In this document: in pieces, positions 46,739 through 58,129 of the stretch
How the letters are laid out: each line of letters starts with the position of its first letter
Position numbering within the stretch: position 1 is the stretch's first letter
Source of the DNA: Owenia fusiformis
Lineage: Eukaryota; Annelida; Polychaeta; Sabellida; Oweniidae
DNA length: 64,000 bases
Assembly (NCBI GenBank): GCA_903813345.2
Contig: CAIIXF020000011.1
Span: 36,240,166 to 36,304,165, forward strand
Reading direction: 5' to 3'
The notes under the pieces: generated by a model
What the model saw: the letters and a program-made list of their open reading frames with translations, nothing else
The model's database searches: none
What the model was told of the DNA's origin: nothing
Made by a program: the position numbers and the translations under genes

Positions 46739-49075
46739 TTATGTATGCATCTTTCTATGTTTTGTTAAATTTGATGAGTCATAAAATCTTTTCTCACAAT
46801 ATTCACATTTGTATGGCTTCTCACCAGTATGAATTCTCTCATGAACTTTTCTATCGCATGACTGCGTGAATCGTTTTTCACAATATTGACATTTGAATGG
46901 CTTTTCGCCAGTATGGGTTCTCTCATGAAAGTTTAATGCTGAAACACTTGTTAAACGTTTCCCACAAAACATGCACTGAAATGGCTTTTCACCAGTATGG
47001 GTCCTTATGTGGTTTTTCAACATTGCAGCTGAAGAAAATCCATTCAAACAATATTTACATTCAAAATCTCTAGTATGTGTTCTTTCATGTTGTCTCATAC
47101 CATGTCTTGTTTCAAAGCACCTTCCGCATACTGTACACTGAAAGGATTCAGGTCCTGTATGAGTTGTTGTTTCATGCTTATTCTTTTCTTTTGAAGAATA
47201 AAAACTCAGCTCACAATATGAGCATTGATGTGTTTTTCCCTTCGTATGCACTTTTTCATGTTGTCGTAAGCTTGTTGACCAAGTAAAGCTTTTTTCGCAA
47301 TACTGGCATTGAAATGGCTTCTCGCCCGTGTGTTTACGTGCATGAATTTCCAATTCTCTATTGCGGGGAAAAGATTTTTCACAATATTGACATTTGAATG
47401 TTTCCTTATGTGTTTTTTCATGAAGTTTAACATCACGTGCCATTGGGAAGGATTCATCACAGTGCTTGCATTTGAATGGATTCTCACCATGAACACTTCT
47501 AGTATGATTTCCTATATCTTCAGAATATGAGAAACTTTCTCCACAAAATCTACACTTGTAAGGCTTCTCGCCAGTATGCTTCATTTCATGCCGTTTCAGG
47601 CCAGATAATTGTGTACAGGATTTATCGCAATATTTACATTGATATCGCCTCTCGCCAGTATGGACAAGCTCATGTCTTCTTAGATTGTATGTATCTCTAA
47701 ATGATTTATCGCAAATTTTACAATTCATTGTTTTTTCATCATGGTCTGCAATTCTGTGATCTTTCAATTCATGTGCAAAAGCAAATGTTTTTTCACACAT
47801 ATTGCACTTGTGTGCATTTTCACTTACATGAATCTGTTCATGCTTCATTAGTGACTTCAAACTAGAAAGTGATTTTTCACAATGTTTGCACTTGAACTTT
47901 TTCATTGTCTCTCCTGTATGCTTCATCTCGTGTCTCAGCAGATTTCTTTTTTCTGTGAATCTTAGCGAGCAATAATGGCATTTAAAAGGTTTTTCACGAG
48001 GTTGTACAGGTTTGTTGTGTGTGACTTCATGCCTCTGCATGTTGGCTTTATATCGAAATCCTTTATCGCAAACTCTACATTTGAATAATTTTTCCCGCTG
48101 AGGCCTAGGTGAGCCTTCATTGTGAATGGATTCATGCCTTAGCATATTAGACCTCACAGTAAAGGATTTATTGCAAATTCTGCAATTGTGTGATTTGTCG
48201 CTTGCTTTGCCACCAGATTTACCTGCCTCAAATTTAGTAACTTTGCGTCGAATTCGACTAGGTCGCTTTGAATCATCAGTATTTGATTTTGGTAAAGTAT
48301 TTCTGAAATCTAGGTTAGGTTTAGGTAAAATATATCTGAAACGTGAATTCTTCCCATACTCTTTTCTGAATATACTATATTTGATTGATTTAATCTGATG
48401 GCTTTTTTCATGATATTTTAGATGAAAAGCCTTAGTAAAGTTTTTACTACAGTATCTGCACTGAAGAGGCTGAGAAGCAATATTCTGTCCATCAGGTCTT
48501 AGCTCTTTTTGGGACTTCTCTACAGTAGGTTCTTGATCTTTAGCCTCTTCCTTAACATTAGCATCTTCATTAGTCTGTGGTGTTATGAATTCAGCATTTC
48601 CTACGTCATCCTCATCAGCCATCTCCTTCATTTCTTCTTTGACAGCAACATCCTTCTCATTTATATAGAGATCCTCATTGTCATCTTCGACATTGTCATC
48701 CTCAACATTGTCATCTTCAACATTGTCATTATCATGCATGGTTGAACTATCAAATGGTAATGTGTCACCTTGGTTTCCATACATATCCTGATTGTATCTC
48801 GCCAAATCCTCATTCCTTTGTTCACCATCGAGTGTCTCACTGACCAGAGGTTGTCTAATTATCTCCAAATTAATTTTAAAGTTTGTAGTGGCCTCTATGA
48901 CAGATTCAATGTATTTATTATCATCATCGAAGTTCAAATGTTCAAGGTTAACATCCAGCCTGAGAATGTTTGACTCAGTATATACACTTAGAGTTTCTCT
49001 ATTGGTACGTGGAACATCATCGCTGCCTTGGGGTATCCCTGCCTCAAACGACTCACGCTTTATGATGGAATCCAT
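46739..49075 (-). CDS. C2H2 zinc-finger protein, 18 fingers
   Basis: 778 residues in one exon. An acidic N-terminal region (about 1-205) includes three copies of DNVED (DDNVEDDNVEDDNED). One isolated finger follows at about 206-228 (CRYCSKNFTKAFHLKYHEKSH pattern), then a basic linker, then 17 fingers to the C-terminus, most joined by HTGEKP-type linkers. All the fingers I read keep the C-x2-C and H-x3/4-H metal ligands. No KRAB, BTB, SCAN or ZAD domain is seen. It is probably a nuclear sequence-specific DNA-binding regulator; targets cannot be read from the sequence. It is a tandem paralog of the gene at 51351-53888, in the same orientation. The start Met is supported by the paralog, whose frame begins at the same place. 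A 5' UTR intron ends at 49191 (acceptor GTTTTTCAG), again as in the paralog. Confidence 0.92.
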   Translation of the reverse strand: MDSIIKRESFEAGIPQGSDDVPRTNRETLSVYTESNILRLDVNLEHLNFDDDNKYIESVIEATTNFKINLEIIRQPLVSETLDGEQRNEDLARYNQDMYGNQGDTLPFDSSTMHDNDNVEDDNVEDDNVEDDNEDLYINEKDVAVKEEMKEMADEDDVGNAEFITPQTNEDANVKEEAKDQEPTVEKSQKELRPDGQNIASQPLQCRYCSKNFTKAFHLKYHEKSHQIKSIKYSIFRKEYGKNSRFRYILPKPNLDFRNTLPKSNTDDSKRPSRIRRKVTKFEAGKSGGKASDKSHNCRICNKSFTVRSNMLRHESIHNEGSPRPQREKLFKCRVCDKGFRYKANMQRHEVTHNKPVQPREKPFKCHYCSLRFTEKRNLLRHEMKHTGETMKKFKCKHCEKSLSSLKSLMKHEQIHVSENAHKCNMCEKTFAFAHELKDHRIADHDEKTMNCKICDKSFRDTYNLRRHELVHTGERRYQCKYCDKSCTQLSGLKRHEMKHTGEKPYKCRFCGESFSYSEDIGNHTRSVHGENPFKCKHCDESFPMARDVKLHEKTHKETFKCQYCEKSFPRNRELEIHARKHTGEKPFQCQYCEKSFTWSTSLRQHEKVHTKGKTHQCSYCELSFYSSKEKNKHETTTHTGPESFQCTVCGRCFETRHGMRQHERTHTRDFECKYCLNGFSSAAMLKNHIRTHTGEKPFQCMFCGKRLTSVSALNFHERTHTGEKPFKCQYCEKRFTQSCDRKVHERIHTGEKPYKCEYCEKRFYDSSNLTKHRKMHT

Positions 49076-49191
49076 TTTGTGGTGAGACCCTTAATACAGA
49101 TAGGGAGTAATCAATCACTTGCGCTGTTGCAATTAATTGGTCACTTCAGTAAAGTTCTCAGAGTTTATTGTATGTATGCCATCAATCATAC
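49076..49191 (-). other. 5' UTR exon part of the 18-finger gene
   Basis: Between the start codon and an acceptor (TTTTTCAG at 49192 onward on the minus strand). The sequence beyond (AATACAAATAAAC, AGACAAGAGT) also matches that of the paralog at 54049-54120, so the duplication includes the upstream intron edge. Confidence 0.6.
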
Positions 49192-50216
49192 CTGAAAAAC
49201 ACAATACAAATAAACAATTAGACAAGAGTTTATAAATAATATGTTTAGCATTTTACATGTTTTAGTCTGAACCTATTTAAAACTACAGCTAAGGAAAAGG
49301 TTTCATGCAGCATTCATGCAAAATATATTATAATTTAGCCCAATTCATTCATTCTAACAAACGGTGGTAACCTGTTTAATTTAATCACAATAAGTCCTAT
49401 TTTGGGGTTATAATATAAGAAGTCTCATTACAATCCCTCGAAAAATTGAATAATGCTAAACATACAATTTAACTACCCTGGCCTAATAATGTCCAACACA
49501 TTGAATGAGTTTAAGTTCAATAGACTACGAAGCAGAAATGGAGAGAACCATAATGTGCCACAAGAAATGTGATATAAGTCACAAAACTCTAATATAAACC
49601 ATAAAACCATTATAAAGCCATGAAAATGCTTATATAAGTCTCAAATCCCAGTATAAGCCTCAAAAACCCTTATAGATGCTCTTAACAAAATCATGCAAAA
49701 GCCACAGAACCCCAAGCCATCAAAATTTTTAAAGCAACCCCAGTATAAGCCACATAAATCCTAATATATTCTACAAGTTTGATTATTTATTCATTTCATT
49801 ATAATGTCTTATATATGATTCTATATAAGAAACACTTAAATGACAATCATTAGAATTTAACACACAATTCAAACACTGACCCAGCTATGAACATGTACAG
49901 TTTAACAAAATATAAGTTTATAATAATATAAATAAAAAGTGTTCGTGAAAGGAAAATGGAAAATGCAACTTTATTGTTCTATTGAAAAAATCAGTCAGAA
50001 AAAAGCAGATCTTAGTATTCTTAACTTTTTCAGTTTTTCTTCAACAAAGACTTTTTTCAGGTTGATGTACATTGTCCATAAAATCTCTACAATTGCAATA
50101 CATAGTCTGTTTAAAAATACTTAATGGACACCCTGTATATCTTAATTTCATTAATAGATCTATGCTCTCAAGATATATTCAAGAGTGAAAAGGATGTTAG
50201 GTTAGTAACCTATCAG
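49192..50216. other. Intron or intergenic stretch between zinc-finger genes
   Basis: No gene recognised. The region 49560-49760 contains loosely repeated words (TATAAGCC, CAAAACCC). A lone GGACACCCTG, the end motif of the CAGGGTGTCC family, lies at about 50126-50135 without a partner. Confidence 0.4.
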
Positions 50217-50682
50217 TTGTCGTGATGTGCCATAATCGTACATTGATGCATCGGCAATTTTCAGTAGTAAACATCGATGCACATCGCGATGTACATCGAG
50301 AAAAAGTCCGAGAAAAATGCACTGAAATACCGAACGCTAATGCACTAAAATACCGAACAGAACAAATTAATAAGAGTACGCTAGTACATCCGGGAACTTC
50401 TAGTAACGGTGAAATGAAAGTAAAGTAAATTGTTTTAGATTAATGGTTCATTTCGACTAACTAAAACAGTTTAAAAGCGAAAGAATATCAGAAAATATCA
50501 GAAAATGAAATAAGACATGAGAAAGGTAAGCGATTTGGGTCAAAATAAGATAAGAAAGGGTGATTTTTAGCAAATGAAATTTTTAAAAAAAACATCGATG
50601 TTTTGTTTCAGACATCGATGCATCGCCAGAATCAGCTTTGGCGATGTACATCGCGATGTATCGATTAATCGCGACAACACTA
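50217..50682. mobile_element. MITE with GTTGTCG ends and ATCGATG-rich arms
   Basis: The left end (GTTGTCGTGATG, then GATGCATCGGC, ACATCGCGATGTACATCG) is inverted at the right (GCGATGTACATCGCGATG, ATTAATCGCGACAAC). The arms are full of short palindromes (CATCGATG, GATGCATCG). ORF 50222-50428 runs through the left arm and has no motif. The ends resemble hAT-type elements, but I see no clear 8-bp duplication. Confidence 0.7.
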
Positions 50683-50986
50683 TTTCGATATAGGGATCCT
50701 ATCCCTACTGATCATTAGATAATGTACTACAGGCCATTCCTAAATATATTTCCAAAACCATGAATATATTTTCATAGTAAATAGGCTCTTGGTTTTTTAA
50801 AGCTAGCAGTTGTCTATACTATCTATCATGTCTATTTATCTCTTTTAATGTATTACACTAAGGATTTGATAGATACCTTTGTCTTAGTACTATAGGCTAT
50901 CAATATACAGATTATAAGGTTATAACAAGGCTATATTACAGATTAAGTTTAAGGTAAAATTAATGGGAGTCAAAAAATTCAATATA

Positions 50987-51055
50987 CAGGGTGTCCATAA
51001 AGTCTCTTTACACAGACTTAGTATTGTATTGTAAAGAGACTTTATGGACACCCTG
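50987..51055. mobile_element. 69-bp minimal element with perfect 25-bp inverted ends
   Basis: Begins CAGGGTGTCCATAAAGTCTC and ends GAGACTTTATGGACACCCTG, with perfect 25-bp arms around a 19-base loop. The outer ten bases match the ends of the elements at 17382-18197 and 23440-24451. TA precedes it. It codes for nothing. Confidence 0.9.
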
Positions 51056-51350
51056 AAATCAATCTCAATGTGGAACATTTTCTGAATAGGAATATATCAA
51101 TTGTAACATTAGCTATTTCCAGTTATGTTAAAAATAGAAATACATACTGTTTTTGGAGCAATCAGCAGTATTCTGGGAGATGAAGTAATCGAGTAATGCT
51201 TTTAATTTTGCCATAAAATCAGCAAATCAAAACCTTAATATAAGAGTTTGAATCTGTCAGCTTTTATATCGATGAGGAATAACCACACAAAAACTGGGCT
51301 GTGAATATACCAGACCACTCGTAGCATAAATTAAAGAAACAACAGCTAAA

Positions 51351-53888
51351 CTAATTGTGCATCTTTTTATGTTTTGTTAAATTGGAAGAGTCATAGAACC
51401 TCTTTTCACAAAATAGGCATTTATAGGGTCTTTCACCAGTGTGAATTCTCTCATGAACTTGCCTATCACTTGACTGTGTGAATCGTTTTTCACAATATTG
51501 ACATTTGAATGGCTTTTCGCCAGTATGGGTTCTCTCATGAAACCTCAAAGCGGTGACACTTGTTAAACGTTTCCCACAAAACATACATTGAAATGGCTTT
51601 TCTCCTGTATGTTTCCTCTCATGCTTTTTCAACACTGATGCTGATGACAGACATTTTAAGCAATATTTACATTCAAAATCTCTAGTATGTGTTCTTTCAT
51701 GTTGACGCATACCATGTTCTGTTTCGCAGCACATTCCACAAATAGAACATTGATACGATTGAGGACCTGTGTGAGTTGCGATTTCATGCTTATTCTTTTC
51801 CTTTGCAGTAGGGAACCCTAGCTCGCAATATGTACATTGATGCGTTTTTTCTCTAGTATGTCTCTTTTCATGCTGAATCAAGTTTGAAGACCAAGTGAAA
51901 CATTTCCCACAATATTGACATCGAAATGGTTTCTCGCCAGTATGGACACGCATGTGACTTTCTAACTCTTTATTGCGATAAAAACATTTGTCACAGTATT
52001 CACATTTGAATGTTTTTTCTCTTTGTGACTTCTCCCCAGTATGTTCCTTCTCATGTTTGCTCAAACCTGATGGCCAAGTGAAACTCTTTTCGCAATATTG
52101 ACACTGAAATGGTCGTTCCCCTGTATGCTTACGTGCATGTTTTTCCAAATCACTCTTAAAGCGAAAACCTTTCTCGCAATACTCACATTTGAATGGTTTT
52201 AAGTCCTTATGTGTTTTTTCGTGAAGTTTTACATCACGCGCCATAGAGAAACATTCCTCACAGTAGTCACACTTGAATGGATTCTCACCATGGATGCTTC
52301 TTGTATGTTTTTTAATATCTTCTGAATAAGAAAAGCATTCTCCACAAAATCTACATTTGTATGGCTTCTCACCTGTGTGTGTCATTTCATGACGTTTCAG
52401 TCCAGATAGTTGTGTACAGGATTTGTCACAATATTTGCACTGGTATTGCTTTTCACCAGTATGGACCAACTCATGCCTTCTAAGGTTAAATGAATTTGTA
52501 AATAATTTTTCACAAACTTTGCATTTCATTGTTTTTTCATCATGTTCTGCAATTCTGTGATCTTTTAATTGATTTGAGAATGCAAATGTTTTGTCACACA
52601 TGCTGCATTTGTGTGCGTTTTCACCAAGATGTATTTGTTCATGTTTGTTTAGTGACATTAAACTAGAAAGACCTTTGTCACAATGTTTACACTTAAATAT
52701 TTTCAAATCTTCTCCATTATGTCTCTTTTCATGGAAAATAAGACCCCTTTTACTTGCAAAAGCTCTGTCACATTGCTGACATTTGAAACACTTCTCTGCA
52801 GGTTCTTCAGATTTGCTGTGTATCAATTCATGCCTCTGCATGTTGCCTTTTAATCTAAATCCTTTATCGCAAATACTACATTTAAATATTCTTTCACCAA
52901 TGGGCCTACGTGAACTTCTGCTGTGACCATGGTAATGCCTCAACATGTTCGATCTTATAGTAAATGATTTATCGCAAACTCTGCAATGATATAATTTCTT
53001 GTCACCTGAACTACCAGCCTCTTCCCCAAGAGAATCTTTAGGCTGAACTAAATTGGCATGACCGGGGTCACCAATATTTGGTTTCGGTAAAATATATCTG
53101 AAACTTGGATTTGGTTTTGGCAAAATATATCTGAAGCGGGAATTCTTTACAAACTCTTTTTTATACATGCTATATTTGATTGATTTAATCTGATGGCTTT
53201 TTTCATGATATTTTAGATGAAAAGCCTTAGTAAAGTTTTTACTACAGTATCTGCACTGAAGAGGCTGAGAAGCAGCACCAAATTGTCCAACATGATCTTG
53301 CACTCTTGGGGCATTTTCACCAGCCGATCCTTCAACTTTGACTCCCTTGACATCAGCACCTTGATTTGATTCAATTGTTAAGAATTCAGCATTTTCAACA
53401 TGATCGTTGTTTACCAAGTGATTATCTTCAACTGTGTCCTTCAACTCTTGTTTAACAACCACATCCTTCTCATTTACATAGAGATCCTCATTGTCATCTT
53501 CGACATTGTCATCCTCAACATTGTCATCTTCAACATTGTCATTATCATGCATGGTTGAACTATCAAATGGTAATGTGTCACCTTGGTTTCCATACATATC
53601 CTGATTGTATCTAGCCAAATCTTCATTCCTTTGTTCACCATCGAGTCTCTCGCTGACCAGAGGTTGTCTAATTATCTCCAAATTAATTTTAAAGTTTGTA
53701 GTGGCCTCTATGACTGATTCAATGTATTTATTATCATCATCGAAGTTCAAATGTTCAAGGTTAACATCCAGCCTGAGAATGTTTGACTCAGTATATACAC
53801 TCAGAGTTTCTCTATTGGACTGAGGAATGTGGCGACCCTCCTGATGGGGACCCATTTCAAAGGCCTCATGTTTTACCATGTACTCCAT
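51351..53888 (-). CDS. C2H2 zinc-finger protein, 20 fingers
   Basis: 845 residues in one exon, paralogous to the 18-finger gene downstream. Same plan: acidic N-terminus with the DNVED triplet, one isolated finger after about residue 215, basic linker with two copies of RYILPKPN, then 19 fingers with HTGEKP-type linkers to the C-terminus. It has two more fingers than its neighbour; the extra pair is around CEYCDKCFYRNKELESHMRVH and CQYCGKCFTWSSNLIQHEKRH (about residues 615-665). No accessory domain was recognised. The N-terminal 119-codon stretch (53461-53818) is almost identical in DNA to 48648-49005 of the paralog, whereas the fingers differ at many putative base-contact positions. Probably a nuclear DNA-binding regulator with a different target from its sister. 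Confidence 0.92.
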   Translation of the reverse strand: MEYMVKHEAFEMGPHQEGRHIPQSNRETLSVYTESNILRLDVNLEHLNFDDDNKYIESVIEATTNFKINLEIIRQPLVSERLDGEQRNEDLARYNQDMYGNQGDTLPFDSSTMHDNDNVEDDNVEDDNVEDDNEDLYVNEKDVVVKQELKDTVEDNHLVNNDHVENAEFLTIESNQGADVKGVKVEGSAGENAPRVQDHVGQFGAASQPLQCRYCSKNFTKAFHLKYHEKSHQIKSIKYSMYKKEFVKNSRFRYILPKPNPSFRYILPKPNIGDPGHANLVQPKDSLGEEAGSSGDKKLYHCRVCDKSFTIRSNMLRHYHGHSRSSRRPIGERIFKCSICDKGFRLKGNMQRHELIHSKSEEPAEKCFKCQQCDRAFASKRGLIFHEKRHNGEDLKIFKCKHCDKGLSSLMSLNKHEQIHLGENAHKCSMCDKTFAFSNQLKDHRIAEHDEKTMKCKVCEKLFTNSFNLRRHELVHTGEKQYQCKYCDKSCTQLSGLKRHEMTHTGEKPYKCRFCGECFSYSEDIKKHTRSIHGENPFKCDYCEECFSMARDVKLHEKTHKDLKPFKCEYCEKGFRFKSDLEKHARKHTGERPFQCQYCEKSFTWPSGLSKHEKEHTGEKSQREKTFKCEYCDKCFYRNKELESHMRVHTGEKPFRCQYCGKCFTWSSNLIQHEKRHTREKTHQCTYCELGFPTAKEKNKHEIATHTGPQSYQCSICGMCCETEHGMRQHERTHTRDFECKYCLKCLSSASVLKKHERKHTGEKPFQCMFCGKRLTSVTALRFHERTHTGEKPFKCQYCEKRFTQSSDRQVHERIHTGERPYKCLFCEKRFYDSSNLTKHKKMHN

Positions 53889-54048
53889 TTTGTCATGAAA
53901 ACTTTACAAATTCATAAAGAAATCAATAACTTGTGCAGTTTTTATGAATTGGTCTCTTAACTTTGAGCTGCCCAATTTCTAGTTGAAGTCCAAGTTGGTT
54001 ATGTCGTATTAAGTTGTCTTGAGTTTATTGTGTGTCATCAACTCACAT
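53889..54048 (-). other. 5' UTR exon part of the 20-finger gene
   Basis: Runs from the start codon to an acceptor (GTGTTTTACAG) at 54049-54050 on the minus strand, the counterpart of the acceptor at 49192 in the sister gene. Confidence 0.6.
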
Positions 54049-55103
54049 CTGTAAAACACAATACAAATAAACGATTAGACAAGAGTAAATAAATAGTATG
54101 TTTAGCATTTATACCTTTTTAAAACTGCATATCAAAAAAAGAACCATTTTGCAGTTATGGATGACAAACCATAATAAATCTTATTATGTCATCTACATAT
54201 ATTTTGACAGAACAATCTGTTTTATATTATATGTAATTCACATTAAAGTTAAACAAATAATTTTAAATTGCATTCCACCATTTTATTCAAAAATGAAATA
54301 TGCTAAACATACACTTTTATTACTCTGGCCTATAAATACAGGAGCAGACCAAGCAGTTAACATCCTCAAGTTGATGGCTAAAATGCCAGGCACATTGAAT
54401 GGAGAGAGAACAGAGTATAACAATGAATAATACAGAACTCCTAGAACTGATCTTGTTCCATCTCTATCCAAATGAATGAAACTGAGTATTTCAAGATTCA
54501 ACCAAATAATAACTATGACAATAATAGCTTGAAATACTGTTTGGTTATTAGGAAGTATATATTCACACAAAGTGATGGCATGTGATTATGTACAAAGTGA
54601 TGGCATGTGATTACATACAAAGTGATGTTCACCCCAGGGTCCTCACTAGGCTTTTAGACTCTGGAGATTCTCTGGAGTCTAATGTCTTTAGACCCTCTAA
54701 TTTTACATTTTTGTCACATTATTTGTGGTAAATCTCTTGAGAAAATAATGTAAAACTGAGATACATACAAGGAATAGGAATAAGAAGTCAGAAACCTTTA
54801 GGAAATGTATACATGTATTGTGATTAAAATAGGAAGATAATCTTTAGTGTTTTGATAAGTATACTAATAAGACATCTCTGATCTCACATAGGGAAGGAGT
54901 TGTTGCGATACCGCGAAAACATGGGGTCTAAAAATTTCCTGGTGAGAACCCTGGTACCCTCATAATAATTTACAAAATGTCTCTCTGACCATTTATAATT
55001 AGATCATATAGATGGCGTTCTCAGTGAGATGGATGGTGTCCAATTATCAACATTCATGGTGTACTGTAAACCAAATAACCATATTAACCAATAGTAACCA
55101 CTA
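54049..55103. other. Intron or intergenic stretch
   Basis: The first 75 bases match the sister gene's upstream flank. A 25-bp unit (ACAAAGTGATGGCATGTGAT) is repeated two to three times at 54567-54626. No gene seen. Confidence 0.45.
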
Positions 55104-55655
55104 ATATTCTTACTCAGGACTATATTCTTACCCTGGATTATATTCTTACTCTGGACTATATTCTTACTCTGGATTGTATTCTTACTCTGGACTATATTCT
55201 TACTCTGGATTTTATTCTTACTCTGGATTGTATTCTTACTCTGGACTTTATTCTTACTCTGGTCTATATTCTTTCTCTGGACTATATTCTTACTTTGGAC
55301 TATATTCTTAATCTGGACTATATTCTTACTCTGGACTATATTCTTACTCTGGACTATATTCTTACTCAGGACTATATTCTTACTCTGGATTGTATTCTTA
55401 CTCAGGACTTTATTCTTACTCTTGACTATATTCTTACTTTGGATTATATTCTTACTCTGGACTATATTCTTACTCAGTACTATATTCTTACTCTGGACTA
55501 TATTCTTACTCTGGACTATATTCTCTCTGTGGATTATATTCTTACTCTGGTCTATATTCTTACTCAGGACTTTATTCTTACTCTTGACTATATTCTTACT
55601 CTGGATTATATTTTTACTCAAGACTATATTCTAACTCTGGACTATATTCTCACCT
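55104..55655. repeat. 18-bp minisatellite, open on both strands
   Basis: About 30 units of GGACTATATTCTTACTCT with point changes. Because the unit is six codons, long ORFs appear on both strands (55295-55708 plus, DYILTL repeats; 55004-55621 minus, QSKNIV repeats). They have no unique flanking coding sequence, splice context or family, so I call only the repeat. Confidence 0.9.
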
Positions 55656-57675
55656 TCTTTCATCTACTGACATTTACATTCATTCATTCAACTCCCCTAC
55701 TGGTTTGATTTTCAAAACCTTTGAAATCCAAAAAGTATTCTCAAGGTGAGATGACCATTGGCATATTTGAATTAAGAACTGGAGGCAGTCCACATAATTT
55801 CAAGCCTTCATAAGTAACTGTCATTACCTTCCATTCAATCTCCCATTAAAGCTCATTGCAGCTACTCATGAGGACATTACGATATTCTCTTTCACATATT
55901 CAGAAGGCGGTAATGCAGTACAGTAATTGGTTTTTATTTTCTTTTGTTAAATGTGATACATTTAGATTTGAAACTCAATGAAAAGAGTTAATTCCATACA
56001 CACAAGAACATTCATTCAGACACAATTTGGGCGTATATTCTTAAATTCCTCTTGAAATTCATGCTACTCAGTCAAAGTGACATTTGGAAACAGAAATTGT
56101 GATGTTCTTTAGAATTGAAAAGGTACAGAAATTTAATTATTTATAGTACACGGAATTCATGTTTCTTATAATTTTTGATGGAACAAATCGTGAAACTTTG
56201 TGGGGTGGTTCTGTATGGTATTTCAAGCAATTTTAGTCGCCTGTACGAAGATGTACAAGCCTCATTTTGGAAAAATGTCATGTTATACCCCTCAGCCATT
56301 TTCGGGGAGGGGGTCAAAAATGAAAAAAATCATAGCTATCCAAATTTTTAGATATCAGGCCATTTTATGATAAATTTGATGATAACAAAGAATATGTCAC
56401 ACTCAAAAAAATTATTAGAGCTGAATTTAACTTAAAAGTCTCTTTTTAACCCTTTGACAACCAATATTTCGAAATGTCTAATAGACAAACACTTTCTAAA
56501 AGGATCAACATTTTTTTAATTCCTTGATATTTTTTACTGTAAAAAATCACAGATGATGTGGAGGCTATTCCTAATACCCATGCAAAATCATGATAAAAAA
56601 TATTAAGTATGAATAGAATAAAAAATTCTTTAGCACACTGGGGCTTCTTCCAGGATTGAAGGGGTACCATTGAAAATTGATAAAATCTAGCAAGTCATAT
56701 ATCTAAGCATATCACAAAGATTCAAATTGACTTCAGATCCATGTAGGGTACCTCAAGACATGCAAAATTTGATTGTTGAAAAATGAAAAATGTTGTATTG
56801 CCCTTTTTATTTCTATTATTTACAAAAGATATTGTGTTACCCTTTTTATTAGGAGGTCCTTCAAGGGGCCTCCTAGACCCATAGTTTTTGTAGTTATTAT
56901 TATTTATTTATTATTTTTTAGCACTTTTTCTCCAAATACTTTCAGTAATCTCATATATGAACCTATTAGGGACCTGGTCTGGACTTGTCAGGAAATTAGT
57001 TCATATCTAGGTCAAGGTCAGAATCTAGGTCAAATTTAAGTTTTTTTAAGTTTCTAAGATTTTGTCCTTCATTATTTCTTGCGATGAATTAGATTGTAAC
57101 TTGATATAAGCATTCCTGCAAATTGCTCAATATATGTTTGTATTAAATATTTACTGTTTATGATATGTTTGACGTTAAAAAATGGTAAAAATCTGTAATT
57201 CTTCAACTTGCTTCAAATACACCCATTTTCAAAAAGAAATCATTAACAAAGTCTCAGGAGTTAAAATCTGACCTTAGATTTGACATTTGGTGACCTTCTA
57301 AAGGCAAAAAGTTGATTTTTCAAATTGATTTTGTGGATTCAAATTTAGGGATATTTTATCACAAATTTCTGAATTTTTCAAGGTCAAATTTCAACTTGAA
57401 CAAATATTTTTTCAAACATCGTCTACAAGTTGCCTAGAGTTCATATATGACCTTAGATTTGAGATTTAATCTTTGGCTGACCTTCTACTTGTCAAAAATG
57501 TCTACGGGGCAACCTTGATATCTAATTTAAATTATCTACTAAAAATGTTGTGTTACCCTTTTTATTTCATTTTAAAAGGAGTGCTCATCAACATTTGTAA
57601 TTTTAAGATTGGAGTGTAAAAAACTGTTTCTCTCTTAGCTAGGAAACAACATGTAATCATAGGGAACAATTGTTA
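55656..57675. other. Non-coding stretch
   Basis: No gene recognised. The phrase TTGTGTTACCCTTTTTATT recurs at about 56832 and 57548, with a shorter form near 56797, which suggests an old dispersed repeat. ORFs at 56446-56670 and 56773-57039 have no motif. Confidence 0.4.
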
Positions 57676-58129
57676 CTGTAGATTGGGTTAATTTGGCGCC
57701 CGCTTTAATTTGGCGAATTTGGCGAAATTGAAAAATTCGCCAATATAAATCTTCGCCAAAATTTAGAATGAATCCCCGGGAATTATCTAGGATATTTCGT
57801 CCAGTGTATTTAGGTCACTTCCGGTTTAGTTTTTCCAAAAATATGAAAAAATGTCTCTCATAAATTGGCTCAGAACTGGTCAGTCACTCAATAATACTCA
57901 GGGAAAACTAGAAAGGAAAAGCGCGGTATAGTAGCAGCATCGATCGAGGTGCAAAATGTAAAGGATGATCTCACAAAAATTTACAAACGTGGTGAATATT
58001 AATTATAATTTAAAAAAAAAAAATTTTAATTGTTTGTTTTTTGCATGTTCGCCAAATTAAATAGCCGCCAATAAGCCAAAAATGGCAAAATCGCCAAATT
58101 AAGTAGCGCCAAATTAACCCAATCTACAG
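57676..58129. mobile_element. 454-bp MITE with TA target duplication
   Basis: The left end CTGTAGATTGGGTTAATTTG and the right end CAAATTAACCCAATCTACAG are perfectly inverted, both bordered by TA (57674-57675 and 58130-58131). The inner arms repeat TTCGCCAA / TTGGCGAA words. No ORF. A typical non-autonomous Tc1/mariner derivative. Confidence 0.9.

Noticed and set aside
47077-48973. Plus-strand ORFs opposite the zinc-finger genes
   Set aside because: Antisense shadows of finger codons and of the acidic region.
55004-55708. Repeat-protein genes on either strand
   Set aside because: Simple 18-bp unit, no unique coding flanks.
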